Source: a virus. Taken from it: 56,011 bases of DNA. Of the stretch, positions 29,262-38,807 are shown piece by piece. The stretch's first letter is position 1, and each line of letters starts with the position of its first letter. The position numbers were made by a program, and so were the translations under genes. The notes beneath the pieces were generated by a model, which saw only the letters and a program-made list of their open reading frames with translations, made no database searches and was not told where the DNA came from. The stretch is taken from IMG/VR virus record IMGVR_UViG_3300050821_002508, positions 1 through 56,011 of that record; one strand, written 5' to 3'.

Positions 29262-29936
29262 TTAGCGATGCCTCCGGACACCGGGGATGACGGAGGAGAA
29301 ATCCGCAATCGCCATAATTGCCGCACCAGTAGTCGAGCAGGCATAAGTACCAGCAGTCGATTCATTTACATCTCCGAGTAAAAGTTTCCCGTTTGGGCCG
29401 GTCTGCAAAGTTCCTGTCTCGCGCAGATTCATAATCCCGGTGAAGGGAGGCATACTTAACCCGCCTCCAGCCGTGCAAACGATGTCGGCATTCGGCTTTG
29501 TGGTCGTAATGTTGACCGAAGTCGCTGACCCTGTCACGGAGGTATCGAAAGTGTTCGTGCTGTACTCACCACAAACAGAAGTGACAAGGTTGGAGCTAAG
29601 GGTGACGGAAATTGTTTCTGCTCCTGAAGAGGTAACCGTTCCGTACCAGTAGGCATTCGTCCCAGCGTTGGTGACATTGTTCCATGTCGTGACTCTAATG
29701 CTAGAGATTCCCGTGAAAGGTGGTCCGCCGTTGGACTTTGTAGACATCACTTCTGTATTTCCGGCCGTTACGCTCCCAGAACCGCTGTTCGGCTGACAGG
29801 TGATTGTAGATACAGCACTGCCAGGCCCGCTATTGCCTCCTTGTACATAGCTGTGATGGCGAGGACGCCACGGATGAATAAGCAGACTGGTGGACAGTGC
29901 AGCGCAAGTTGCGAGGATGGAGATAGCTTTCTTCAT
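29262..29936 (-). CDS. Secreted-type fibre-region protein
   Basis: A 224-residue beta-rich protein (Ser/Thr/Gly-rich, few charges) starting MKKAISILATCAALSTSLLI, a likely Sec signal. The mature part resembles repeated beta sandwiches seen in phage fibre regions (TVTSSGAETISVTLSSN). It shares a start/stop base with the next gene. A receptor-binding or accessory fibre role is likely. Confidence 0.6.
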   Translation of the reverse strand: MKKAISILATCAALSTSLLIHPWRPRHHSYVQGGNSGPGSAVSTITCQPNSGSGSVTAGNTEVMSTKSNGGPPFTGISSIRVTTWNNVTNAGTNAYWYGTVTSSGAETISVTLSSNLVTSVCGEYSTNTFDTSVTGSATSVNITTTKPNADIVCTAGGGLSMPPFTGIMNLRETGTLQTGPNGKLLLGDVNESTAGTYACSTTGAAIMAIADFSSVIPGVRRHR

Positions 29937-32284
29937 CAGTATGTTCCAGTCACGATCCAGTCCGTTTGCTTGCTCGTCCCGTCCGAGACGAAGGTGAACT
30001 TTATATAGTCACCACTCGTAAGCAGAGTGTTCGCGGATTGCGTTCCCGCGACATAAGAGGAAGAACAGGAAATCGTGCCGGTGAGCAGAGCGCCAAGCGT
30101 ATTCCCTGCGGCGTTAAGCGTCGAGGAACCAGCGTTGTCCGTAAGACATTGCACACCAGTGATGGTCACTGTGCCAGGGGTGGTGTTCTTGCAGGTGAAC
30201 ATCAAATACGTGCCAGCAGGAATGGCATTTAACCCATCGCCAATGCCCTTGCCGTCGCAAGCAAGCCACTGCCTGTACTGCGAGGCACTCCCTGTAATGC
30301 TCGCATAATAATTCGAGTTATCCGACCACAGTGAGGCGCATTGGCCGGTTGTAACCGGCATCGTTGAAGCCGCGCTTGTGTACGTCGTTCCCGACCAATA
30401 ACTGATTGTCGAAGTTGTCGGCGTGAGCGTGAGAGTCCCCGCGCCATCGTCGCAGAGAGTGACGTAGAAGTTTCCGGTGAACCCAGTCGTTCCAGCCTGC
30501 GCGATGGACCAAGCACTCGCTCCCGCGCTGTTCTGATGTTTGATAGAAGTTCGATCCGCCGCGACGACTGCATAACTGCCCGTAGTATTTGCCCCGCTGA
30601 TTGGCTGGCCTATCAATGCCGCAGTCGGTGCCGCTGTGCTGGAAGTGGCATTGGCGTAGGCCGTGAAAGGTGCAAAGGTGCTAGGCGTACATGTGATTGC
30701 TGGAGTAGTCGTCGCCGTTGCCGTACTGCATGTTGCCAAAGGGGGAATACTCGCCATGCTGACGGAAGTAACCGTAGCCGGATTAGTCTGCGCCCAGTAC
30801 GTACCCGAACTTACGGGAGTCTGCCCAGTTCCCGCTTGCAAGGCGACATACAGAGAATTGTTGTAGATAACGACATCATTTGCATTATACGCAGTGGTCG
30901 AGGACCATGCATTTCGGAAGATCATAATTCCAGTCGGCAACGTAACGGGAGCGTTCCCGGCCTGCAAAGTGATGTCATCAAGATAGAAGCCTGGATTTGA
31001 TCCTGTCCCCGACACGCTGAATCGAACGGTTGTTACCGGAATTCCATTGATCCCAAACAATGAATTCGGCATCGCAATCTGCGTATAGCCGGATGTCACC
31101 GAACTAGAAAATCCGAAAGACCCATCGCGCAAAACGGCGGCTGATCCCGTGAGCACGGCTCCGTTATACCACTGGACGGTCAAAGAAGCTGTGGAGGGCC
31201 AAGTCGCTTTGCTGCGGATATAAAATACCAATGTATTGCTTTGTCCTAGATCGACCGTCCCGGAACTTGGCACCGTTAAAGAGACATAATTTCCAGATGC
31301 CGGAGTAGTGGCCTCAATATCGACAAGCGTATCGTAAGGAAAATTTGTGCTTGCAAGGTTCCACGGCGGATTCGTCGCCGGACTTGCAAGGCTTGTCCAT
31401 TCCGTATTGGAATGGTAAATGTCGATCTTCGTAATCTGCGTTGGAACTGTCGCCGTCGCTGCCACGTAAACAAACGTCAACTGAAGTTGAGTCGCCGGAT
31501 TGACTGCCGGAGCTAGCGGATTGGCATTCGGAGTTCCTGTCAGCACTCCAACGGCCCCTGTATTATCGACGTAAATCGTATCAATGCGTGGGTTGGTCGG
31601 ATCGGCTGTAGCCAAGGTAATGTTAGTCAAGGGTGAAGAGTAGTTCACACCTGAAATACTATAGGTCGCTGCTCCGACCGTGAAATTTAACAGGCTCGTC
31701 CATTCGACAAAACCACCCGTGAGAACCTGGTTGGCATTCGTTCCGTTTGCCGCAGTCAGGCAACTCGGACAGGAAATCGTCCCCGATCCGGTAATTGGAT
31801 TTGGGGTAGCGACAATGGGATTGCTTGCGCCTACCCTGGATACTCCGCAATTTGGCAACGGAGCAGCCGCAGCGGAGAGCGCGGAACTGATATTCTGACT
31901 TGCGCCAGTGATGGTGAGCGACACCTGAAAAGATACGGTATTCCCGGAGAAACAAGTGCTTGCTGATTGAATCGAAAAGTTCCACTGGGATGCTGCCCCG
32001 CTATGACCATCGGAGATCAGGTTATTATCGGTCAAGGTGACTGAGAAATTACCGAACGAATCGCATTTAGCAAGAGGTAGAACGGTCTGAAACGTACTAC
32101 CATTGATTGTTGGAACGGTGGTCGCTGTAGGTGCCGGAACGTAGGAAATCGAGGCGGAGCATCCCGTATAGGGCCGTCCAGTGGGATCATTCACTGTCGC
32201 GCTAACTGAAGTGGTCTGCGCTTTTGTTGAAAAACACAATCCGAACAGAAACAATCCCAAGATGGCAAATTTCTTCATCATCAA
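29936..32284 (-). CDS. Large fibre-like protein with signal peptide and CBM5/12-like module
   Basis: A 782-residue protein. A signal peptide (KKFAILGLFLFGLCFSTKAQ) leads a beta-rich chain. Around residues 460-505, WSSTTAYNANDVVIYNNSLY followed by a spaced W resembles the small chitin-binding CBM5/12 fold. The rest is Thr/Ser/Ala-rich repeats typical of fibres. It sits beside the GH18 gene, suggesting joint recognition of an amino-sugar polymer. Confidence 0.7.
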   Translation of the reverse strand: MMMKKFAILGLFLFGLCFSTKAQTTSVSATVNDPTGRPYTGCSASISYVPAPTATTVPTINGSTFQTVLPLAKCDSFGNFSVTLTDNNLISDGHSGAASQWNFSIQSASTCFSGNTVSFQVSLTITGASQNISSALSAAAAPLPNCGVSRVGASNPIVATPNPITGSGTISCPSCLTAANGTNANQVLTGGFVEWTSLLNFTVGAATYSISGVNYSSPLTNITLATADPTNPRIDTIYVDNTGAVGVLTGTPNANPLAPAVNPATQLQLTFVYVAATATVPTQITKIDIYHSNTEWTSLASPATNPPWNLASTNFPYDTLVDIEATTPASGNYVSLTVPSSGTVDLGQSNTLVFYIRSKATWPSTASLTVQWYNGAVLTGSAAVLRDGSFGFSSSVTSGYTQIAMPNSLFGINGIPVTTVRFSVSGTGSNPGFYLDDITLQAGNAPVTLPTGIMIFRNAWSSTTAYNANDVVIYNNSLYVALQAGTGQTPVSSGTYWAQTNPATVTSVSMASIPPLATCSTATATTTPAITCTPSTFAPFTAYANATSSTAAPTAALIGQPISGANTTGSYAVVAADRTSIKHQNSAGASAWSIAQAGTTGFTGNFYVTLCDDGAGTLTLTPTTSTISYWSGTTYTSAASTMPVTTGQCASLWSDNSNYYASITGSASQYRQWLACDGKGIGDGLNAIPAGTYLMFTCKNTTPGTVTITGVQCLTDNAGSSTLNAAGNTLGALLTGTISCSSSYVAGTQSANTLLTSGDYIKFTFVSDGTSKQTDWIVTGTY

Positions 32285-32508
32285 TCTTCTCTGCCGCCCT
32301 TGTTGTCAAACCCTGTATTAACACTCATGGTTCCGGTTCCCGAAGTGCGCTTAAACTGTTTGGTCAGCGGGAAAGTGTCCTCATATTGTGGCAATTCCTC
32401 TGCGCCAGCAGTGACCGGAGAAACTAGTTCCGGTTCAAGTTCCGATCCCCATGTTTCCTTTAGCCTTCTAGTAAAATTGTCATCTTTGGTGATTTTCATT
32501 CCGGCCAT
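32281..32508 (-). CDS. Small hypothetical protein in the fibre region
   Basis: A 75-residue protein from the ATG at 32508 (site AAAGGAG), reading MAGMKITKDDNFTRRLKETW. Hydrophilic with no signal peptide, unlike its neighbours; probably a structural or chaperone-like accessory. Unknown. Confidence 0.6.
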   Translation of the reverse strand: MAGMKITKDDNFTRRLKETWGSELEPELVSPVTAGAEELPQYEDTFPLTKQFKRTSGTGTMSVNTGFDNKGGRED

Positions 32509-32557
32509 ATTGTTCTCCTTTATTGAGCAACCAATGTGCAACTACTGCCCCTGCTAA

Positions 32558-33352
32558 TCACAAAGTTATCTCGATGAGGATGGCTCCGCCGGTGCCAGCG
32601 CCGCCAGCATGAGTTCCCACACCCCCGCCCGACCCGCCAGCGCCGTATCCGGTTCCTGGATTTCCCACCACGCCGCTAATCACGGGAGCGCCTCCGCTAC
32701 CGAACATGGTGCTCCCGCCAGTCCCGGTTTGATAGGTTGTAGTGACTACAAATTCCTCACCTGGCAGCCCGGCTTGTCCAGGAATTAAGATTGTGCCGTT
32801 CGATGCTGTGCAAGTGCCGCCGATGCCTCCAAGACCAACGCCAATCGAAGATGAGCTTAATGTGCCACCCGCCGTGCCTCCACCGGCAGTGTCGGTTATA
32901 GAACCATTACTGAAAGTAGTGCTGCCACCAGAGGCCGAGCCAATGGCATAGGTGTAGGCCGTATTTGCAGCAAGCCCCAGAGTTGTTGCTGTGCCTTCCA
33001 GAATGATCGTGCATCCGGCCCCACCTGCTAGACCAAGAGTTGCGGAACCCGATGTTCCGCCAGCATTGCCTCCGCCGATAAGAGTTATTTTTACGTTCGA
33101 TGTGCCTCGAAGATTGAGTGGCGATGTCCAGGACGTACCGGAGGTAAGAAACGTCGAATAGCCAAGGGTCGCGCCAGAATAGGCGCTCGCCACACAAGGA
33201 TAAAGCAGACCTGAGACTACATTAATACCGATACTAAGGCCGGTGGAACAACCGCCCGTCGGAACGCCCGCTGTGGGCACGATGCCTTGTCCCCTTCCAG
33301 TGGGAACTACCATGAAAATAGCGATTAAGATTGCCGCAATTTTTGTTCGCAT
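32558..33352 (-). CDS. Glycine-rich adhesin-like protein with signal peptide
   Basis: A 264-residue protein from the ATG at 33352. A signal peptide (RTKIAAILIAIFMVVPTGRG) leads a Gly/Ser/Thr-rich chain with polyglycine-like runs (AGGTSGSATLGLAGGAG) and a Gly-rich end. The pattern recalls glycine-rich tail-tip adhesins. The reading frame upstream of 33352 belongs to the next gene. Confidence 0.65.
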   Translation of the reverse strand: MRTKIAAILIAIFMVVPTGRGQGIVPTAGVPTGGCSTGLSIGINVVSGLLYPCVASAYSGATLGYSTFLTSGTSWTSPLNLRGTSNVKITLIGGGNAGGTSGSATLGLAGGAGCTIILEGTATTLGLAANTAYTYAIGSASGGSTTFSNGSITDTAGGGTAGGTLSSSSIGVGLGGIGGTCTASNGTILIPGQAGLPGEEFVVTTTYQTGTGGSTMFGSGGAPVISGVVGNPGTGYGAGGSGGGVGTHAGGAGTGGAILIEITL

Positions 33353-35484
33353 TAGTTGGCCAACTTTACGTAAGCATTGATGTAATAAGCCATCGGTGTA
33401 GCCCCCACAGAAGCGTAGTTGACCGTTGAGAACGTAAGAGCACTGCCATTTGTGTTCGCAACCGCAATCGTTCCTTGACAGGCGTTGCCAAGAGTATTTG
33501 CAGTCGTTCCGCTGCAACCCACGACTCCAGCCGCCCATGTCGGCGTGACCGTAACATTTACGGCAGCGCCGGAAAATTCATCGGTATAGGAAACCACGCA
33601 TTGAGGAAGAGTGCTGGAAGTGGTCGCGGCGGTGCTCATTTCTATCTGGCAGGTCACGTCGTAAGCCGGTCCCCCTGTCGTTAAAAGTGTTTGCGCGGTT
33701 TCATTCGCCGTAAGTGGTCCGGGCTGACAGGCCGCAATCATAGTCCAGACTTTCCAGCCCGTACCTGTACTTCCGCATCCGGCAGGCTCGGGGATATATT
33801 CATTCCCAGACATAATGCAGGGTCTAAATCCTAGCGGCGCACAGTTGGTGCTGCTCGGAAACATTTGTACGGTGTTACTCAGGGAGGTATCAATGTTGTT
33901 CGTGATGTCCCAACCAGCATAGGTACCAGCATTTGTAGCAGCGGGGGCGGTGAAATAGGTTGAGTGCCCCGTGACTCCACCTTGAATCGTATTGTCGGTA
34001 ATTACCGCAGGGCCGACACCGATTCCACCTCCAAGTTGGATGGTAGATGACACACCGCCAGCCGCGCATTGTGTTGAGTCTAGCTGATTGCCGATGAGTT
34101 TATGACCGATGCCTTGCAGCAAAATCGGAATACCGAATCCGAAAACATTGTTATCGGATAGCGTCCCGTAAGAACCTCCATCATTAATTCCAATGGAACC
34201 ACACTGTCCGGTTCCGCTAGCTTCGCCTCCCGTATAGATGGCGCTATTCGAGATCATTACGGTATTTGTGCCCGCTGCCGATCCTGAAGGATTGCCTATC
34301 CCGCATCCTCCAGCGGTTACGACACCCGATGAATTGACCTGAATATTGACTCGATTTACAAATCCGGTAGGGAATGGCGTGTCGAAATAGATGGAGTAAT
34401 TCGTGCAGGCGCCATTGGTGGTAATGGCTCCAAATCCGGTATTGAGTCCCGAACCGATTGTTCCCGAGCCGGTAAAATTATCATCGGTTATATAAACCGC
34501 CGAGCCTGTCGGCATGACATAGATGCCTCCGCCCTGGCCGCTGCCGTTTCCGCCCGTTCCGGTAAGCGATTGACCGCCTATAAAGGTTAAATAGCTGATT
34601 CGATATACTGGAGGCTGTTGCCCTGCCACAAATGCTGTCCCTGTAGCAACCGTCGGACCAATCTGGAAACAGGACTGAAGGGCCATCGCGCAATCAATCG
34701 TCGCTGGGCCTGAGATCGTTACGCCTCGAATGTTCGTAAAAATAATATTGCAGGTGCTAAGCAGGAACGCTTTTCCGTTTCCAGAGCCAAGTATTTGAAC
34801 CGAGGCTGCACCTTTTCCGGCGTAGGCGTTGATCGCAGTAACCCAGGCCGTTGTCGCCGCGCCGCAGTTATTCGTCGAGTCGTCGTCAACCCACTGAACG
34901 CATGTGGCAGCGGATATTCCGGCACAAGAAGTCGTAGCGACGAAAACATCAGATGACGCCGGACATCCAGTAACTTGAGTGCAGGTGTAGTCCCCTGTCG
35001 TAGCCGCGACCGCCCCTGTGCGCGTGAATACCGAGGACACGGCCCCACCACCACCCCCACCGCCGCTAGTTAAACTCGATACCGATACGGCGGTAGAGTT
35101 CCTCATGTTTACGGTTGCCGTTCCGCTCGCATAGGCCGATGCTCGGACACAGAAAGTAGCCATTGCCGGGACTGCCACGGTCCAAGTTCCTCCGCTCGTC
35201 GTGCTGGTAACTCCCGTCGTGCTATTCGGAGGATAGGCGGTTGCGGTTGTGTAGTTAGTTCCATCCACGGTGGTTACGAATTGCAATGTGGCGCTAAATG
35301 TGTTGGACACGCTAAAAGAAACCGATGCTGATGTGGCGGTCGGAATGGACACAAACCCTCCCGCCGTGGCGCATTCGGTGCCGCTATCGGCGGCTGTAAT
35401 AGCTCCAGATATAAATTGTCCTTGAGCCATTGCAGGAACGCTGCCACAAAGCACTAGAAATACGAAGATAAGTAGTTTTTTCAA
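33352..35484 (-). CDS. Tail spike-like protein, beta-helix, signal peptide
   Basis: A 710-residue protein with TTG start behind AAGGAG. A signal peptide (KKLLIFVFLVLCGSVPAMAQ) is followed by a beta-sandwich region, a run of glycines near residue 145, and VSSVFTRTGAVAATTGDYT, a linker phrase common before phage fibre domains. A long right-handed beta-helix region follows (repeated N and G turns). Likely a depolymerase or receptor-binding spike. Confidence 0.75.
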   Translation of the reverse strand: MKKLLIFVFLVLCGSVPAMAQGQFISGAITAADSGTECATAGGFVSIPTATSASVSFSVSNTFSATLQFVTTVDGTNYTTATAYPPNSTTGVTSTTSGGTWTVAVPAMATFCVRASAYASGTATVNMRNSTAVSVSSLTSGGGGGGGAVSSVFTRTGAVAATTGDYTCTQVTGCPASSDVFVATTSCAGISAATCVQWVDDDSTNNCGAATTAWVTAINAYAGKGAASVQILGSGNGKAFLLSTCNIIFTNIRGVTISGPATIDCAMALQSCFQIGPTVATGTAFVAGQQPPVYRISYLTFIGGQSLTGTGGNGSGQGGGIYVMPTGSAVYITDDNFTGSGTIGSGLNTGFGAITTNGACTNYSIYFDTPFPTGFVNRVNIQVNSSGVVTAGGCGIGNPSGSAAGTNTVMISNSAIYTGGEASGTGQCGSIGINDGGSYGTLSDNNVFGFGIPILLQGIGHKLIGNQLDSTQCAAGGVSSTIQLGGGIGVGPAVITDNTIQGGVTGHSTYFTAPAATNAGTYAGWDITNNIDTSLSNTVQMFPSSTNCAPLGFRPCIMSGNEYIPEPAGCGSTGTGWKVWTMIAACQPGPLTANETAQTLLTTGGPAYDVTCQIEMSTAATTSSTLPQCVVSYTDEFSGAAVNVTVTPTWAAGVVGCSGTTANTLGNACQGTIAVANTNGSALTFSTVNYASVGATPMAYYINAYVKLAN

Positions 35485-35486
35485 AT

Positions 35487-35651
35487 TTATCTCCTTCCGC
35501 TCCTACGTTTTGGCATTCGCTTGCTGTGCTTGACCTTGTGTTTCCGGCCACCGACCACTACTTCTTTTGCGTGAGTCTTGATGCCATGCATATGCGTGTA
35601 GGCGCGTGATTTCCGGTAACTCTCTGAAGAGCGAAAATGCTCAACTGGCAT
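35487..35651 (-). CDS. Conserved small basic phage protein
   Basis: A 54-residue protein. PVEHFRSSESYRKSRAYTHM followed by HGIKTHAKEVVVGGRKHKVK is a pattern known from phage structural regions. Very basic; possibly an internal DNA-associated protein. Too short for most gene finders; framed by overlaps. Confidence 0.7.
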   Translation of the reverse strand: MPVEHFRSSESYRKSRAYTHMHGIKTHAKEVVVGGRKHKVKHSKRMPKRRSGRR

Positions 35652-35795
35652 TTACTTCCGCCTTCCACCGCGCCGACGAGTTCGCTTGCTGCTCTTTTTG
35701 GTCCGGTGCATCGAACGGCCCCGTCCCCTCATCTTTTCTTCCTCGCCGTAGGCCGTGGCGGGTGTCTCGAAGGATGGTTCTTGACCTTTTGCCAT
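35652..35795 (-). CDS. Small Arg-rich protein
   Basis: A 47-residue protein behind AGGAGGGAC. An acidic N-terminal half (YGEEEKMRGRGRS) leads to a basic end (KSSKRTRRRGGRRK). It overlaps the stop of the upstream internal-protein gene by one base (TAATG). It could bind packaged DNA. Confidence 0.6.
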   Translation of the reverse strand: MAKGQEPSFETPATAYGEEEKMRGRGRSMHRTKKSSKRTRRRGGRRK

Positions 35796-37810
35796 TACTG
35801 TCCCTCCTGTTGTTGCTGCGGTTTAGGTGTCAAGAGCAGATTAATTAAAGCCGGACTCAATAATGACTTTGCCGCTGCGGGATTCTTTACCAACCAGTTT
35901 CGGAAACTCTCATTTGCGAGCGCCCGTGCAATACTTCTACGAAATGGAATCCTTCCAACTCCGTAGCTGGTCGGAGTCGCCTCAAACCGAGATGCCCCGC
36001 TATATTGTTCCGCGAGTCGTTTAATCTGCCCGATTCGCCATTGCAAGGGATCAAAAGGAGTTGAAGTATCCGCTACTTTCGGATAAGCCGATACTTTCGG
36101 AGCCTCTTCGAGAGTAGGGCTTTCGGGCGGTTTCTTGAGTCCTTGAATTCTCGCTATTTCTGGAACTCTTTTAGGCAACTTGGCTGCCTGATCCATTGAG
36201 TTTTTCATGGTATCGAGCGTCGTGGTCGGTATCCTGTAACTTTTTAGCATCTGATTGGCAATGCGGTATTCGGCATCTCCGGAAAGGGCATCTTGTACGT
36301 ATTCGGGACGTAGTTTCCCGGTAATCGGATCGCGTGCCGCGAGCGCCCTTGCAATGGGTGAGCCTCCCCGACTGACCGGAGACGTGTTATTGAACGTATT
36401 TTCTAGGCGCTTCCAATTCTCCTGCGCGGCTTGGAAGCGGTCGCCCTTATTCTCAGCTTCGGCCATCGCTGCCATCTGTTTACCGATCACATTTTCACGG
36501 ATGTTCTTATACGCCGAGAATTCATCACCAGGAATGTCGCCGCCGTACATCGCCCTGCCAAGTTCGCTGTAGTATCCATGCAATTTGTCAAAAGTAAGTG
36601 CCGAAGAAACGGGAGCTTCCGGCCTTGCCACTGAAAGGATGGCATCTACTTCTCTTGGAGTGAATCCAAGATTAGGAAGTGCGCCACGAATATCGGCGGT
36701 GCTCATCGCCTGATAGCCGGGTTGACGTTGAATTAGTTTGGTCGCCTCAAGCTCCTTGGTCGTGAGTGCTCGTGGACCAGTAGCCTTCTCTTCAGGCTCA
36801 ATTTCACTCAAAATTCTTGCGATTGCCGTAGGTACTTTTTCCGAACCACGGAGACTCTTTTTGACCTCATCCTGAATTTGCGAATAAAGCTGCGCTCCAT
36901 CGGCTTTGGCCTCAATTTGTGGATAGAGAGACTTTGCCACGGCAGTTTCCTGCTCCCTGATCTTGGGCAAAGACTCGGCAAGCTGGTCCCGCGCTTGTTC
37001 GGCCTGCGTTACCAGAGATTCCCTGCGCTGTACGGCTTCTTGTGTACGCTGGTAATTGTTTTTTGCTTCTGATAGCTTGCGGACATTGTTTTCATGCACA
37101 TCCGCTGATTCTTTCGAGTGCTGCGCTAACGCCTCGGCGTTCGATTTGTCCACAGCCGCCTGGGCATCTTCCATTTGCTTTTTGGCTTCCGCTATGGCTT
37201 GTGCGTTTTCATCGCGCAACTTAGGGAGTTCGGAAACCCTTTTTTCTTGGGCCAGTTTCACAGCGGTATCGCCCACACCAGCCGCGCTTTGCAGTCCTCC
37301 ACGCACGGTTTCAGGAATGGCTGCCACTTTTTCGGCAATCGCCGGAGAAGCCTTCGCAAGTCCCAAGGCAGTTAGGAGTGCATTAAGTGAGCTTCCCGCG
37401 CTCCCTGCATAATCCTTGTTTGTGAACTGTTCCTGTCCCTTTGCCGCCGAAGAACCAGCGAAAGGCACTCCCGATTCAAGATACTGAATCGCGCCAGAAA
37501 TCTTATTAGCTGCTCCGGGCTGCTTCAATCGGCTTATAGCCGTATCAACTGTTTGACCATGACCTGCGTAGGGATTGAGTCCCTTGACCGCCTTTCCTGC
37601 CGCATCAAGCCATGTGCCTAAGTCGCCCATTCCCGAATAGAAATCTTTGGTAGTAGGGTCTATATTGGTTCCTTCGGGCAAACCTGCGAATGAAGTGATA
37701 GCACGGTTGGTTGCGCTCGGAGGAGTGATCGGATTCCACTTCTCGCCGTCCCACCCGAATTTCGGCGTTCCGTCTGCGTCCTTTGCGATGTAGGTATAAT
37801 TATCGGCCAA
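35795..37810 (-). CDS. Internal virion protein-like, long coiled coil
   Basis: A 671-residue protein. The N-terminal part opens NYTYIAKDADGTPKFGWDGE and has membrane-active-looking small-residue segments near 130-160; residues about 180-300 are a long coiled coil. Size and place next to two other such genes suggest ejection (internal core) proteins of a short-tailed phage. The end continues into basic residues. Confidence 0.65.
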   Translation of the reverse strand: MADNYTYIAKDADGTPKFGWDGEKWNPITPPSATNRAITSFAGLPEGTNIDPTTKDFYSGMGDLGTWLDAAGKAVKGLNPYAGHGQTVDTAISRLKQPGAANKISGAIQYLESGVPFAGSSAAKGQEQFTNKDYAGSAGSSLNALLTALGLAKASPAIAEKVAAIPETVRGGLQSAAGVGDTAVKLAQEKRVSELPKLRDENAQAIAEAKKQMEDAQAAVDKSNAEALAQHSKESADVHENNVRKLSEAKNNYQRTQEAVQRRESLVTQAEQARDQLAESLPKIREQETAVAKSLYPQIEAKADGAQLYSQIQDEVKKSLRGSEKVPTAIARILSEIEPEEKATGPRALTTKELEATKLIQRQPGYQAMSTADIRGALPNLGFTPREVDAILSVARPEAPVSSALTFDKLHGYYSELGRAMYGGDIPGDEFSAYKNIRENVIGKQMAAMAEAENKGDRFQAAQENWKRLENTFNNTSPVSRGGSPIARALAARDPITGKLRPEYVQDALSGDAEYRIANQMLKSYRIPTTTLDTMKNSMDQAAKLPKRVPEIARIQGLKKPPESPTLEEAPKVSAYPKVADTSTPFDPLQWRIGQIKRLAEQYSGASRFEATPTSYGVGRIPFRRSIARALANESFRNWLVKNPAAAKSLLSPALINLLLTPKPQQQQEGQ

Positions 37811-38807
37811 CGGGCACCACCGTCATGTTCGGAGCCGGAGGCGGAGGAGGCTGTCCTCCGGAAGATTGAGTGAGCCATGCCGGAACGGGAAGACCAGCCG
37901 CCGTTAATTTGGCAACCGCATCATCCTTTTTCATCTGATAATCTTCCATCGCCTGCTGCGCTATCATCTGAGTCAGGGGATCATTGCCATATGTTTTAGG
38001 ATTCCAAATACTGAATTGCTTGTTCATCTTCTGGATTGCTAGATTCAAACTTTGTAGTTTCGTCGAGGCCGACATGACCGCCTTTACTGCGTTGGTCGCA
38101 TCGGTTCGATCTTCCTGCTTGGAATCTTGAATCCATTGATCGTAAGTGCCCTTTGGATGGTCCCGCTTCCACAATTCAAAGGGAGTCTTATCGCCGCTGT
38201 CTCCAGTTCCAGGTTCCTTTGCTGGACCGAGTTTGACGTATTGCCCTGTAGCGTCCCGCGTGCCTTGAATCTTTTTTGCCGGATCGAATTGCCACTTGTA
38301 CCCACCAAAAATCTCAACTTTTGGCCCTTCCTGCGTCGTTGGCCCCGTTTCCGAGCGGGACGTGAGAAACCTATTGAAATCCTCCATCACCTTTTCCGGT
38401 GCCATCCCCGAATCAAGGCTTCCAATCAGTCCGGAATAAACTCTTTTTTCAAGTGCCGATGCTCCACCTTCATTGGCGAGAGAAAGTAGCTGTTTACGAA
38501 AACCTTCCTTATCAATCGGAGAAGGCGTGCCATCGGCCAAAGTCTGAATCTTGTAAGTTCCAGTACCTTGATCGAAAGTTACTCCGCCAATTGCGCCGCT
38601 TGGCAACTTTTCTAGTCCATAGGGTTGCGGTTGACCGGATTGCTTGAGTTTTTGCTGCAATTCCTGAATCTGAAGTCCGGCCATAATCTGTTTCAGTTTC
38701 TCGGCAGCCGCTTGCGTCGAAAGGGCAGTATTCGCCTGTTGCGCCGAGGAAACGTCATTGCCGACGCCGCCCGCTGTCCTTGCGAAGTTTCCGAACCAGC
38801 CGCCCAT
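37800..38807 (-). CDS. Internal virion protein-like
   Basis: A 335-residue protein, helical, Gln-rich start (MGGWFGNFARTAGGVG). It shares the gene order of internal proteins and overlaps its neighbour by 11 bases. Possibly an ejection protein or its partner. Confidence 0.55.
   Translation of the reverse strand: MGGWFGNFARTAGGVGNDVSSAQQANTALSTQAAAEKLKQIMAGLQIQELQQKLKQSGQPQPYGLEKLPSGAIGGVTFDQGTGTYKIQTLADGTPSPIDKEGFRKQLLSLANEGGASALEKRVYSGLIGSLDSGMAPEKVMEDFNRFLTSRSETGPTTQEGPKVEIFGGYKWQFDPAKKIQGTRDATGQYVKLGPAKEPGTGDSGDKTPFELWKRDHPKGTYDQWIQDSKQEDRTDATNAVKAVMSASTKLQSLNLAIQKMNKQFSIWNPKTYGNDPLTQMIAQQAMEDYQMKKDDAVAKLTAAGLPVPAWLTQSSGGQPPPPPAPNMTVVPVGR

Noticed and set aside
30536-31000. Plus-strand open frames within the fibre genes
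   Set aside because: They are antisense shadows of long repetitive beta-rich genes.
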